64,000 nt of DNA from Candidatus Thorarchaeota archaeon (lineage in GTDB: Archaea; Asgardarchaeota; Thorarchaeia; Thorarchaeales; Thorarchaeaceae), in the NCBI GenBank assembly GCA_020348985.1, contig CP070761.1:2891006-2955005 (forward strand), in the 5' to 3' direction. Every line of letters begins with the position of its first letter. Position 1 is the first letter of the stretch. Shown here one piece after another: positions 41,402-50,413 of the stretch. The translations under genes were made by a program, and so were the position numbers. The notes beneath the pieces were generated by a model, which saw only the letters and a program-made list of their open reading frames with translations, did no database searches and was not told the DNA's origin.

Positions 41402-44098
41402 GTGACTGCCTTGCCGGTCTTACATTGCCCCAAGTGTGGTACGACACTAGACATTCGAAGGACAAAGTTACTCGTGCCGCGCGACTACTTGGAGACTCCG
41501 AAAGGTGGTAATGTATGGTCTGTATCTTGCAGGACCTGCGCGGTTGAACTGCTAGTTGATGCATCAACAAAAGATCTGTTTGACGCGTATGATGCATACT
41601 CCAAAGCTCTGGACTCAGGCGCACTGGATTCTAGGTATGACGGCCCTGCACCAGCTCCATTGGAACCATTAGACGCTGCTTCTCCCGATTCTCGAACCAT
41701 AGACAGATGGGCGCGGCCTAAGAGCGCTGTCCGTCAAACAAAGGAAGAGATTGAGAAGCTCATCAGGCTCGGGGGACTGACAACAGAAGAAGTCCCCTTC
41801 TCAGTGCTCTCCTTGTTGAATGAATCTGAAGAACGACTTGTTCACTACCGTCATTTGCCGCCTACGGATGCGCTCTATGGCAGCAAACTTCCAGACCTGA
41901 AACTTCCTACAAAACTCAAGGAACACCTCATTTCAAAGGGTGTCGAACAGCTTTATGCCTTTCAGAATGAGGCGTTTGATAGGATTGGAGCTGGTCATAA
42001 CGCGGTTGTTGTAGCTCCTACCGCCCAGGGAAAAACCGAGGCATTCATTCTTCCGTTGATTCGGAACTTGCTAATAACAATTCAAGATTCATTTAGGAGC
42101 CCAGGAATACGTGCTTTGCTCATCTACCCAACCAAAGCTCTGGCAAGAGACCAGTTCGAAAAGATAAAGCAGATGTGCAAGGCGTCTGGTCTGACAGCCG
42201 CGCTCTTTGATGGAGATGTCTCTCAATCGCAGCGGCGAAGAATCTACGAGAGACCTCCTGACCTTCTTCTGACAAACCCAGATGTCCTTCATTACCATCT
42301 TGGATGGGAGGGGTCACAGCTTGTTCCATTACTGAGCACGGTGAGACATGTTGTTATTGACGAGATTCACCTTTACACAGGTTCGCTTGGTGCCAATGTG
42401 TACTATATCCTGAAGCGACTTGGACTGGAAACAGACGAGCCGTTCCAAATGATTGGGGCTTCTGCTACAATAGCTAATCCAAGAGAACACACTGAACAAC
42501 TATTCGATTCGTCAGTGGAACTCATAGAGTCGCAGACCGCCAAACGTGGTCCGATTCACTTCATGATGTACTATCCTGAGCGAAGCAGTAAGTACAGTAT
42601 GATTGTCAACTTAGTTCGAAGGTTGAACGAGCAGGGCTTTCGAACACTCGTATTCGGGAACACTCATTCAGAGGCAGAGCTACTTAACAGAATCTTGGGG
42701 CGAATCGGAGTAAGCTCAAAGGTTCACAGGGGAGGTCTCTCGAAGTCGTATCGAAGCAAGGTGGAAGAGGAGTTCAAGTCTGGGCGGTTACCAGTTCTTG
42801 TCTCTACGCCCACTCTCGAGCTCGGGATTGACATTGGTCACCTTGATTGTGTAGTTAGCATGATTGTATCAGTCACTCGCCTTACACAACGTATCGGACG
42901 TGCCGGCAGAAAAGGCCAAGAAAGCGTTGCGATTCTAGCGCTTAGGGACAATGACCCAATATCAACATTCTACAGGTTTCAACCCGAGAAGTACTTCACC
43001 GATATTGATTCCGCGTACGTCGAACCCGGCAACGAGATTGTGGCCCGATATCAGCTCATAGCGGCAGCGATGAGTGGAAAAATGAATACAGCAGACTTCC
43101 CATATCAGCTCAAAGTCATAAAGAACCTGCAAGAGGAAGGATTGGTGCAGATTCTTGATGATGGCCAGGTACGAGTCGTGGATATGGATAGGGCAAGAAA
43201 GGAATGGCGGGGCTACAACATTCGGGGGATTGGAGACACTGTTGAGATTCGTCTTGGTAACAAGCTCATAGGAGACAGGTCAATGCCCATGGCGGCGCAA
43301 GAGCTCCATCCGGGAGCCCTCTATCTCCATGGCGGAGAGACCTACATGTCTGTACAATATGACTATAGACAGGGTTTTGGTAGAGCGAAGGTGGTCAAGA
43401 ATCCTGACTCCAATGAGCACACTCGTCCAATGTACTACTCCTCCCCGAGGATTGTAGAGGTCCTCGAACGCCATAAGATCCTTGGTATGAAAACAATCTA
43501 CTGTACACTAGAAATGACTCAAGTTGTTCATGGCTATACAAAGGTACAGACCTATCCAAGGCAGGTCCTTGGACAGTTTGATCTGAGCCCCGATTTGGTG
43601 TATAAGTATCTGACAAGAGGATTCGCCTTTGCCGCTCCGTCGCCAAGTAAATCGACTATCGACGAGGGGCTAGAGATTATTGAACGTCAGAATGCTGATC
43701 CCGCCTGGCTCGTTGGAGGTGCTTTTCACGCGTTGGAGCATGTTGTCATAGAGTCAAGCGGAATGTTGACTGGCGGAAGCACCCGAGAGATTGGAGGTGT
43801 GTCAATGGGTGACTCCGGGATTATCTTTGTGCATGATGGGTCTCCAGGAGGTAGCGGTGCATCAAGACTTCTTTACAAGAGACTGGATGAGGCCTTTAGA
43901 CGAGTGGAAGCAATTCTTGCTAATTGTGAATGCGAGGCCATCGACGGGTGTCCGTTATGCACATATTCGTATCAATGTGGGAACAACAATTCACCTCTAT
44001 TCAAGAATGGAGCCTTGGACAGTGTTAGGCAGATTCTTGAGCGTTCAGAAACTGACGTGGACACAGAAGGGTACATTGGATATCAGCCAATGGTATGA
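41402..44098 (+). CDS. DEAD/DEAH-box helicase with DUF1998 domain (MrfA/Hrq1-like)
   Basis: An SF2 helicase of about 898 residues (925 if the TTG at 41321 is used). An N-terminal zinc-finger-like segment (HCPKCG and SCRTCA) precedes motif I APTAQGKTEAF, motif Ia YPTKALARDQ, motif II VIDEIH, motif III GASATI and motif VI QRIGRAGRKGQ. The C-terminal DUF1998 zinc site is complete: CECEAIDGCPLCTYSYQCGN. Relatives MrfA and Hrq1 unwind damaged DNA. A TATA-like CATTTAACCG (41343-41352) would place transcription near 41375, so GTG 41402 is the favoured start. It is followed by ArcS with only 16 bases between the stop and the chosen start. Confidence 0.9.
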   Translation: MTALPVLHCPKCGTTLDIRRTKLLVPRDYLETPKGGNVWSVSCRTCAVELLVDASTKDLFDAYDAYSKALDSGALDSRYDGPAPAPLEPLDAASPDSRTIDRWARPKSAVRQTKEEIEKLIRLGGLTTEEVPFSVLSLLNESEERLVHYRHLPPTDALYGSKLPDLKLPTKLKEHLISKGVEQLYAFQNEAFDRIGAGHNAVVVAPTAQGKTEAFILPLIRNLLITIQDSFRSPGIRALLIYPTKALARDQFEKIKQMCKASGLTAALFDGDVSQSQRRRIYERPPDLLLTNPDVLHYHLGWEGSQLVPLLSTVRHVVIDEIHLYTGSLGANVYYILKRLGLETDEPFQMIGASATIANPREHTEQLFDSSVELIESQTAKRGPIHFMMYYPERSSKYSMIVNLVRRLNEQGFRTLVFGNTHSEAELLNRILGRIGVSSKVHRGGLSKSYRSKVEEEFKSGRLPVLVSTPTLELGIDIGHLDCVVSMIVSVTRLTQRIGRAGRKGQESVAILALRDNDPISTFYRFQPEKYFTDIDSAYVEPGNEIVARYQLIAAAMSGKMNTADFPYQLKVIKNLQEEGLVQILDDGQVRVVDMDRARKEWRGYNIRGIGDTVEIRLGNKLIGDRSMPMAAQELHPGALYLHGGETYMSVQYDYRQGFGRAKVVKNPDSNEHTRPMYYSSPRIVEVLERHKILGMKTIYCTLEMTQVVHGYTKVQTYPRQVLGQFDLSPDLVYKYLTRGFAFAAPSPSKSTIDEGLEIIERQNADPAWLVGGAFHALEHVVIESSGMLTGGSTREIGGVSMGDSGIIFVHDGSPGGSGASRLLYKRLDEAFRRVEAILANCECEAIDGCPLCTYSYQCGNNNSPLFKNGALDSVRQILERSETDVDTEGYIGYQPMV

Positions 44099-44101
44099 GA
44101 T

Positions 44102-44106
44102 GAGGT
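44102..44106 (+). promoter_or_regulatory. Shine-Dalgarno site of arcS
   Basis: GAGGT (followed by CAT) sits 8 bases before ATG 44115 and favours this start over the ATG at 44100. Confidence 0.55.
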
Positions 44107-44114
44107 CATCAAAG

Positions 44115-46058
44115 ATGTCGATCTTCCGGATTGAGAGAGGTCATGACGGTCCTGCTAGGATTGGCCGCTTAACACTTGATGAACTCGAAACGAGCACTCC
44201 GTCTCTTGCCGGGCCCCCGCAGGAAGAAAGCCATTGGCTCACCTATTCCGTATACGAGAGATCATCATCCAGTGATTCTGCTGCATCTATGATTGCACTC
44301 CCAACAATCTTTGCATCTCATGATGAAACAGACACCCTCACCCATAAGAGCAGTTTAGTACTCTTGCCTTCAATCCCAGGGTCCTCGTCGCTAGGGCAAG
44401 AAATGGCTGAACTACTGCTGTCTTGGCAATTGGGTTTTCTCAGGGAACGTCCTAAGTCCGTCCCACCACAGCACTGTGTTGTCAGAATTCCGGTTGGAAT
44501 CGATACCGTTCTTCTGAAAGAGTATCTCTCACAGTTTTCTGAACTTGGGGTCCGTTCTGCTTCTTTCTTGTTGAATAGTGAGCTTGGTAGTGATGACTTT
44601 AGCTCAGTGAAGTTGAGATCCGCTATCCCGCGAAACTGGCTTGCAATAGCTTTGGGGCGGATTGATCCACATTTGCTCCCCCTACTGATCTACCTGGGCT
44701 TTGATGTGATTGACATTGGTCGAGCTTTCTCGGCTGCTGCGAAGAACGTTCGGCTCTGGCAGGTGACAAATGAGAAAGTGCTTGAAGTAGACCATCAAAG
44801 ATTCTGTTCGTGTCGCCACTGTATATCCATAGACGACTTTGGAGAAACCGCACGTGATAACCGACTCGAGACTCTGACGGGCCACAACATCGACATGTAT
44901 AGGCAAGTGATGTCTGAGAGCATAAGCAAAATGCATGATGGACAACTGCGATGGCTTGTCGAATCCCGTACACATGCATCACCTTCGATGACATCATTAC
45001 TACGAAGAATCGACAGGGAAATCTACGAATTCCTAGAGGAGTTCACGCCAACAATTGGGCAGGGTGTTCTTCCTCTCATAGGTCCTGAATCATATCACTC
45101 CCCAATTGTCAGAAGGTTCAGGGAAAGGCTTGTAGAAAGATATGCTCCTCCCCCCCACAAGAGAATCGTGCTACTGCTTCCGTGCTCGGCACGGAAACCA
45201 TACTCAGATTCGAAGTCCCATCGACGTTTTAGCAGAGCAATTGAAAACGGAATCGGGCGGAGTGAGTCTTCAATTGCAGAGACTATCATCACGTCTCCAT
45301 TAGGGATAATTCCTCGGGAATTGGAGCGCGTGTATCCCATCGCACAGTATGACATTCCAGTGTCTGGCGACTGGGATACCGAGGAGACCTCAATCGCAGT
45401 TGACGCTCTCGTGAAACATCTTGCGAAGTTCAGCGATGAGGCTGTTGTCTTGGCTCATGTATCTGGAGGTTATCAGACCATAGTCAACGAGGCCGAATCA
45501 CGAATCAAACAGAGCATTATCTATACATCCTCGGGCCACTCGACAGGAAGTCGCTCTTCATTGGAATCTCTCACGGAGGTTCTTCAGGATCTGAAGTCTA
45601 AACTAGAAATCAGAGCAACAGAACAGAAACGACTTCAAGACACACTACGGTCAACCGCCGATTTCCAGTTTGGAAAAGGGACCGGGAGTCTGCTCATACC
45701 AGATAGTGCACATCTCAAGGGGAAGCTATACCATATGGTAACATGCCAAGTTGAAGAAGTGCAGACGTGCAGTTTCATTGGATCTTCAGGCGCGCTCTCT
45801 CTCACAATGGACGGTGGTGAGAGAATTGCGCCTCTAGACCGGTACGTGGTTCGGTTTGAGGGGGCTGAGATCAAAGGCGGGTCGATTTTTGCTGTGGGTG
45901 TCAATGAGGCCGACCCTGTTATTCGACCAGGAGATGAAGTAGTCGTGGTGGGCAAGGACAACACTGTCATGGCGGTAGGCAAAAGCGAGATGTCTGGTCC
46001 AGAGATGTGTGAGTTTGAGAAGGGTCGTGCAGTCAGCATTCGTCACAAGAGGAAGTGA
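44115..46058 (+). CDS. arcS: archaeosine synthase ArcS (preQ0-tRNA lysine transferase subunit)
   Basis: A 647-residue ArcS. It transfers lysine to preQ0 at position 15 of archaeal tRNA. The diagnostic PCX3KPYX2SX2H motif is complete at residues 356-369 (PCSARKPYSDSKSH). The N-terminal TGT-like domain has the zinc cysteines (FCSCRHC) and a DDFG segment, and residues 570-647 are a PUA domain (GSIFAVGVNEADPVIRPGDEVVVV) that binds the tRNA acceptor arm. The open frame extends back to 43791 inside the helicase, but the start is set by GAGGT upstream of ATG 44115. Its stop overlaps the raSEA start (GTGA). Confidence 0.93.
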   Translation: MSIFRIERGHDGPARIGRLTLDELETSTPSLAGPPQEESHWLTYSVYERSSSSDSAASMIALPTIFASHDETDTLTHKSSLVLLPSIPGSSSLGQEMAELLLSWQLGFLRERPKSVPPQHCVVRIPVGIDTVLLKEYLSQFSELGVRSASFLLNSELGSDDFSSVKLRSAIPRNWLAIALGRIDPHLLPLLIYLGFDVIDIGRAFSAAAKNVRLWQVTNEKVLEVDHQRFCSCRHCISIDDFGETARDNRLETLTGHNIDMYRQVMSESISKMHDGQLRWLVESRTHASPSMTSLLRRIDREIYEFLEEFTPTIGQGVLPLIGPESYHSPIVRRFRERLVERYAPPPHKRIVLLLPCSARKPYSDSKSHRRFSRAIENGIGRSESSIAETIITSPLGIIPRELERVYPIAQYDIPVSGDWDTEETSIAVDALVKHLAKFSDEAVVLAHVSGGYQTIVNEAESRIKQSIIYTSSGHSTGSRSSLESLTEVLQDLKSKLEIRATEQKRLQDTLRSTADFQFGKGTGSLLIPDSAHLKGKLYHMVTCQVEEVQTCSFIGSSGALSLTMDGGERIAPLDRYVVRFEGAEIKGGSIFAVGVNEADPVIRPGDEVVVVGKDNTVMAVGKSEMSGPEMCEFEKGRAVSIRHKRK

Positions 46059-47164
46059 GAGCTTTGGAAGATACTCTAGAACGAATTCAGTCGGTCATCA
46101 TAAGCGCAAGTACAAAAGCTCGGGGCTCCTCGATTGCCTTCAGGCGCCAGAGGAATCCAACAAGGCCCGCAGCAAGCTGGATCACAACCTCGCGAATAGG
46201 CAACAGCACTGGAAAGGCGCTCTCGGTGGTCTTCTCGACAATTGGTTGTTCTCATGCAAGAGGAGAGAGTGGTGGTTGTACAATGTGCAGCTACTTACTC
46301 GATGGTACGAGCGTACCTCCATCAGCAGCAGAACTTGTCGAGCAATTCGCGGCTGCGATGTCGAAGCTTGATGATGAAGAGGCGCCACTGTCAGTTAAGC
46401 TATATACTAGCGGAAGTTTCTTGGATTCTGAAGAATTTCCTTCGGAGGCAATGAAATCTGTGCTTGAAACAATCGCTCAAGATCCGCGAATAACCCAGGT
46501 TGTGGTAGAGTCAAGACCTGACTACGTCACCGAGTCCAACGTCAGTCTTTTGCGTTCAATACTTGGTTACCGACATATCGAGATCGGTATAGGCTTGGAG
46601 AGCATGAATGAAAGAGTCCGTATGCTCTGCGTAAACAAGGGGTTCTCCTCAGATGACTTTGAGCAGGCGCTTCTGACCGCGAAGCAACAGAACATTGGTG
46701 TGAGAGCATATGTCCTGATTAAACCTCCATTCATGACAGAGCGGGATGCAATACTCGACTCAGTTCTTACTGTAAGGCAGAGCGCAGCTTTGTGGGCTTC
46801 CACAGTATCAGTTAACCCTGTCAACATACAGAGACATACCTTGGTAGAGCAGCTCTGGACAGATGGACTATACAGACCTCCGTGGCTCTGGACGGTGGTA
46901 GAAGTCCTGAAGAGAGGGCACTCAGAGATTCCTCAAGAGACGAACTTGGTCTGCGATCCTGTAGCTGCCGGAAAGGCACGCGGAGCTCACAATTGTGGTA
47001 GATGTGACCAAGCTGTTATCAGAGCAATTCGGGATTTCTCTTTGGATCAAGACCCCAAATCACTTGAAGGTCTGGACTGTGAGTGCAAGACTGACTGGGA
47101 GCACGTCCTTGCGCATGAGGATGTTTCTCTCTATGTCCACTCGGATAGACACGAAGGTAGATGA
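46055..47164 (+). CDS. raSEA: radical SAM partner of archaeosine synthase (RaSEA)
   Basis: A 369-residue radical SAM enzyme. RaSEA cleaves the lysine adduct made by ArcS to give archaeosine and glyoxylate semialdehyde product. The cluster cysteines are C65, C75 and C78 in GCSHARGESGGCTMC, with the unusual CX9CX2C spacing of this family. A PFMTERDAI and ESRPDYVTE segment belong to the barrel, and a C-terminal Cys cluster (CGRC ... CEC) is also seen. The GTG start overlaps the arcS stop by 4 bp, evidence of a stoichiometric pair. Confidence 0.92.
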   Translation: MRALEDTLERIQSVIISASTKARGSSIAFRRQRNPTRPAASWITTSRIGNSTGKALSVVFSTIGCSHARGESGGCTMCSYLLDGTSVPPSAAELVEQFAAAMSKLDDEEAPLSVKLYTSGSFLDSEEFPSEAMKSVLETIAQDPRITQVVVESRPDYVTESNVSLLRSILGYRHIEIGIGLESMNERVRMLCVNKGFSSDDFEQALLTAKQQNIGVRAYVLIKPPFMTERDAILDSVLTVRQSAALWASTVSVNPVNIQRHTLVEQLWTDGLYRPPWLWTVVEVLKRGHSEIPQETNLVCDPVAAGKARGAHNCGRCDQAVIRAIRDFSLDQDPKSLEGLDCECKTDWEHVLAHEDVSLYVHSDRHEGR

Positions 47165-47212
47165 GAAAGGGTTTTAGGAATCGGGATAGCTGTGTTTCCG
47201 AGGTTATGGATT

Positions 47213-47572
47213 ATGACTGATTACATAACCAAGGTGAGCTTCTGGTTTAGCAGTGAGGGCGCATCACCCGCTGATGTCATAAGGCGACTCCTGGACATGG
47301 GGTTCACACCGGTGAGGGGTGCGTACGATTTCATCTACCATCATGAATCAAAGGAAGGTATGTCTGATTCTGACCTGAGTAGTGCAATTCTGGAGGTTTC
47401 CGATGCGCTACATGCAGCGCTTTCCGGTTTCAAAGTATTCTACACCATGGCGACACATCCTGCAGACGAACTGGCTGATTATGTTCCACTCGCCGATATC
47501 GATGCCGAGCTTGAGGCAACAAGAGCAGAGCTCAGGGCTTTTGAGGACGATTCGTTTAGTGATGAAGAATAA
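47213..47572 (+). CDS. hypothetical protein downstream of raSEA
   Basis: A 119-residue protein starting MTDYITKVSFWF. Its first half has mixed alpha-beta segments (ASPADVIRRLLDMGF, GAYDFIYHHES), and the end is acidic (AFEDDSFSDEE). The open frame starts at 47192, and ATG 47213 is preferred. It lies 48 bases after raSEA on the same strand and could share its transcript. No family recognised. Confidence 0.7.
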   Translation: MTDYITKVSFWFSSEGASPADVIRRLLDMGFTPVRGAYDFIYHHESKEGMSDSDLSSAILEVSDALHAALSGFKVFYTMATHPADELADYVPLADIDAELEATRAELRAFEDDSFSDEE

Positions 47573-47574
47573 GA

Positions 47575-47602
47575 TAGGAATGGGGGAACTCCCCCATCCC
47601 TA
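47575..47602. terminator. strong hairpin between convergent genes
   Basis: ATGGGGG (47580-47586) and CCCCCAT (47591-47597) pair with a 4-base loop, flanked by TAGG (47575-47578) and CCTA (47599-47602) after one A-C mismatch. It lies in the 51-bp gap between convergent gene ends and would act as a bidirectional terminator. There is no long T-run. Confidence 0.65.
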
Positions 47603-47623
47603 GTGGGAGATTGTGGGTGAATA

Positions 47624-49408
47624 TCAATCAGAGATCACTTCTGGCTCTCGACGTTCATACTCGCCTTCGCCGCGAACTGTGACTCTGATCTTCTTCTTAT
47701 CTTCGGGATTCATTCGTTCGAAGATCCAACCTAGATTCGTGCCGCCATCAGCTGCAGCCTGAGAGGGTTCGAGGTCCTCAGGTTCAACAGACACAAATTC
47801 GAAGTCTTCAGGTATCCAGTCAGTGACACGGACATTCTCTACAGTTACCTCGCCTTTGTTCTCAATGACGAGCTGAACGATGTACTCTCCGGTTTCAGAT
47901 CCCTTGTTGATTCCTTTCTTGGCCGAGATGCGCCTCTTCTTGTAGACTACGCCTATCTTGTGGCCATCTTCGTCACTGGCTATCTCAGCTTCAAGACCTG
48001 GCGGATATGTATTTGCCAAGCAACGGATGGGCGACGGATATTCCTTCTCCGGCCGGCTCTTCCAGGTCATGATAGAGTAGTTGATTCTCATGGTCTCGTC
48101 AGGTTCTAATTCCCCTACCGAGTCTTTGAGGTTTGATAACTTAACTGAAAGTGTGTGTGGAGAGTCTGGGTCTTGATCGTCTGGATCGATTGCTATCTCC
48201 ATTTCTCCATCATACTTGTCTCCTCTCACAAAGACCTCTACATACTCGCTTGTTGGAGGCATAATATCGTCAGGAAGGTTGTCAAGAACCTGAACTTCAT
48301 TCAATTTGGCGGAACCGGCATTCGTTACTTCGATTGTTACCTCAACAGGAGTCTTGTCGAAGCTGGCAACCTTGGGAGGGTCAAACGTCTTGCTATATTC
48401 TATCCTATATACCGGCACAAGCTGAGGCGTCTTGTCTATGGTGCCAAGTACCCTTTTGGTGACAACGTTGGTCGGCGTATAGATGATCTCTTGGGTACAC
48501 TTTGGCGGAGACTTGCTTGTGACTTCGAATGAGCTTCTCCACTCATCATTGGGAGCAAGCTCCACAGCCGGCGCTTCATCTATCATCTTCTCCTTATCGC
48601 CGCCGTCTTCGGGTTCTAAGTAAACCTCTGCCTTATCCAGTCTTACCACAAGATCTGACTCGTTGCTGCACTCAAGTGTGCACTCCCAGCTGTTGGGCTC
48701 AGTCTCTGCAGACTCAATCCCAGCCAAGAATTCTGTTAGGGCTGTCATGTCAGGAGCAAGAACCGACCTAGTCTGTTCTTCTCCTCGATAGGTCACAACC
48801 ATTTCGCCTGCGCCCTTGGCATCAACATCTTTGACTCGCCCGCTGGCCTTGATTACTACTGTCGACTCCTCCTGGGGGTAGATTACGAAATCCTTCCATA
48901 CTACAACGCCTGTGCCTTCGTCAAACTCTGCTGTACCTGATGTCACTTCATCAATGGTGATTTCTGTGAGCTCCGATGGGATCGTCTTGTTAAGGACTAT
49001 GTTGTCTATCTGCCCATCTGTTTCATTTTTCAGAGTGATTGTCATCTTCACAGGGTTGTCTTTTCCAAAGGCATATGCCCAGTGAGGTTCTTCGGTTTTC
49101 ACTTCTTCACATGTGTCAAAGACCTCTGTCAGTGTCAATATCGGTGCCTTTGCCGAAACATCGTACGTGGTGTCCCATCTTCCTCCTGCATCGACTTCGC
49201 CAGCAGGAATCGTCTCTTCACCAATGTTTGTTCTATCTCGCGTGTCGCCCAGGAGCACTCGTACGTTCCAGATTCGACTCTTCTCAGACACGTTTTTGAC
49301 ACTTAAGACGCCTGACACCTCGATTTCAGAGAGACCCGAATGCTCATCAAGCTGAGCCTTCTCCGTTTCTTCTATGTCTATTACGACCGTCTTGTGTTCA
49401 CTCAACAC
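47624..49408 (-). CDS. multi-beta-sandwich repeat protein without signal peptide
   Basis: A 594-residue protein built from five or so DUF11/CARF-like immunoglobulin-type beta domains with repeated phrases such as EVTNAGSAKLNEVQVLDNLP and VIENKGEVTVENVRVTDWIP. No signal peptide, membrane helix or cell-wall motif is visible, although such domains are normally surface-exposed. The start is GTG 49408 preceded by GGGTGA. It lies 73 bases after the UlaG-like gene on the same strand. Role unknown; a cytosolic scaffold or a secreted protein lacking a canonical signal are both possible. Confidence 0.8.
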   Translation of the reverse strand: MLSEHKTVVIDIEETEKAQLDEHSGLSEIEVSGVLSVKNVSEKSRIWNVRVLLGDTRDRTNIGEETIPAGEVDAGGRWDTTYDVSAKAPILTLTEVFDTCEEVKTEEPHWAYAFGKDNPVKMTITLKNETDGQIDNIVLNKTIPSELTEITIDEVTSGTAEFDEGTGVVVWKDFVIYPQEESTVVIKASGRVKDVDAKGAGEMVVTYRGEEQTRSVLAPDMTALTEFLAGIESAETEPNSWECTLECSNESDLVVRLDKAEVYLEPEDGGDKEKMIDEAPAVELAPNDEWRSSFEVTSKSPPKCTQEIIYTPTNVVTKRVLGTIDKTPQLVPVYRIEYSKTFDPPKVASFDKTPVEVTIEVTNAGSAKLNEVQVLDNLPDDIMPPTSEYVEVFVRGDKYDGEMEIAIDPDDQDPDSPHTLSVKLSNLKDSVGELEPDETMRINYSIMTWKSRPEKEYPSPIRCLANTYPPGLEAEIASDEDGHKIGVVYKKRRISAKKGINKGSETGEYIVQLVIENKGEVTVENVRVTDWIPEDFEFVSVEPEDLEPSQAAADGGTNLGWIFERMNPEDKKKIRVTVRGEGEYERREPEVISD

Positions 49409-49481
49409 GGTTCACCCGCATGTCTTCCTATTCATCTCCCACAGTCTCATTCTGGTCTCTGAGTGACATATCCTTCGGGAT

Positions 49482-50180
49482 TCAGGACAGCTCATGTTTG
49501 AATTCGTTCCCAGCCGCCCACTGAACTTCTAGTACTTGACCTTCCTTCATCACAAGCGGCATAGTGTTTCGTGCGAACTGATCAATATACTTACAGAACT
49601 TCTTTGGCTGGTCGTCGTCGGTCCATCTCATAGGAATCCCTATCTGAGGTCCGACGTCTATACAAAGACTAACTGCGTCCTTTACTGGGAACACTCCGTC
49701 ACCTCCGACTGGGGCAATGACGATGTTTGCCTCAAGTGCTCCAAATGGGCCCCTCACCATCGAATCGCCGATGTAAGAGACCTTCATCTTTCCGATTTCT
49801 ATATGCAGGCCTAAGTTTTCAGACTTCTTGCCTGACTCTGGATCTTCTCTCTGCAAAGAGAATGGAGTTATCTTCAGGCCTGGTATCTCGTAGGGTGCTT
49901 CGTTCTTCAAGACGTGAAGAAGCCAAGGCTTAGCACCCTGCTCCTTCACTTTCTCGACAGCAAGTTCGTTTCCTAGAAACCATGCCTTGGCATTTGCGGC
50001 AATCGTAGTAGCATTCCCGACTGCATCGTCGTGGTCATTAGTGGCAACGATGACTCGGATATCATAATCATCGGGCACCACTGTATCTCCATCCCAGATT
50101 CCAGGATTGAGTAGAACTGATGTTTCATCAGACTGTAGTGCGAACGATGTCTTTCCGAAGTACGTTACCCTAAGCAACAA
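49482..50180 (-). CDS. UlaG-like MBL-fold protein with altered metal motif
   Basis: A 232-residue protein of the UlaG/UPF0173 metallo-beta-lactamase group. It keeps TYFGKTSFAL, GLKITPFSLQRE, LGLHIEIGKMKVSYIGDS and VIAPVGGDGVFPVKDAV. The metal motif THxHxDH reads TNDHDDA (residues 47-53), so two of its histidines are replaced by Asn and Ala. The domain probably no longer hydrolyses lactone-like substrates. Start: TTG at 50180 after a GATGTGAT sequence. Confidence 0.72.
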   Translation of the reverse strand: MLLRVTYFGKTSFALQSDETSVLLNPGIWDGDTVVPDDYDIRVIVATNDHDDAVGNATTIAANAKAWFLGNELAVEKVKEQGAKPWLLHVLKNEAPYEIPGLKITPFSLQREDPESGKKSENLGLHIEIGKMKVSYIGDSMVRGPFGALEANIVIAPVGGDGVFPVKDAVSLCIDVGPQIGIPMRWTDDDQPKKFCKYIDQFARNTMPLVMKEGQVLEVQWAAGNEFKHELS

Positions 50181-50352
50181 ATCACATCCCGTATTCCCGT
50201 CCGGTCACCCAACGGCCAGAATGCTCGTGGACAATGAACCGATGCTGAAGTGTCTTATAAACAAATTCGGCATTTCTCTCTATAACCTCGCCTATTCTCT
50301 CATTTTAAGTACTGCTTCCAAGGGTGGGCACACCTCGCCTCCTCTGAACACG

Positions 50353-50387
50353 TACGAATGCTATCTCTCTTCTTACGAGTGCTATCT
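50353..50387 (+). repeat. 14-bp direct repeat upstream of the repair operon
   Basis: TACGAATGCTATCT (50353-50366) and TACGAGTGCTATCT (50374-50387) differ at one base. Their starts are 21 bp apart, two helical turns, on the same face of DNA. The second copy abuts the TATA box of nurA. This is the layout of a tandem regulator site. Confidence 0.6.
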
Positions 50388-50394
50388 TTTTATG
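50386..50394 (+). promoter_or_regulatory. TATA box of the nurA-herA-mre11-rad50 operon
   Basis: CTTTTTATG is 20-28 bases before the ATG at 50414, predicting a leaderless first gene. It abuts the direct repeat described upstream. Confidence 0.5.
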
Positions 50395-50413
50395 ACTCAA
50401 TCAAGACGAGGTC

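Noticed and set aside
43791-44114. N-terminal extension of ArcS overlapping the helicase
   Set aside because: The helicase DUF1998 cysteines occupy that DNA in another frame and a Shine-Dalgarno site supports ATG 44115.
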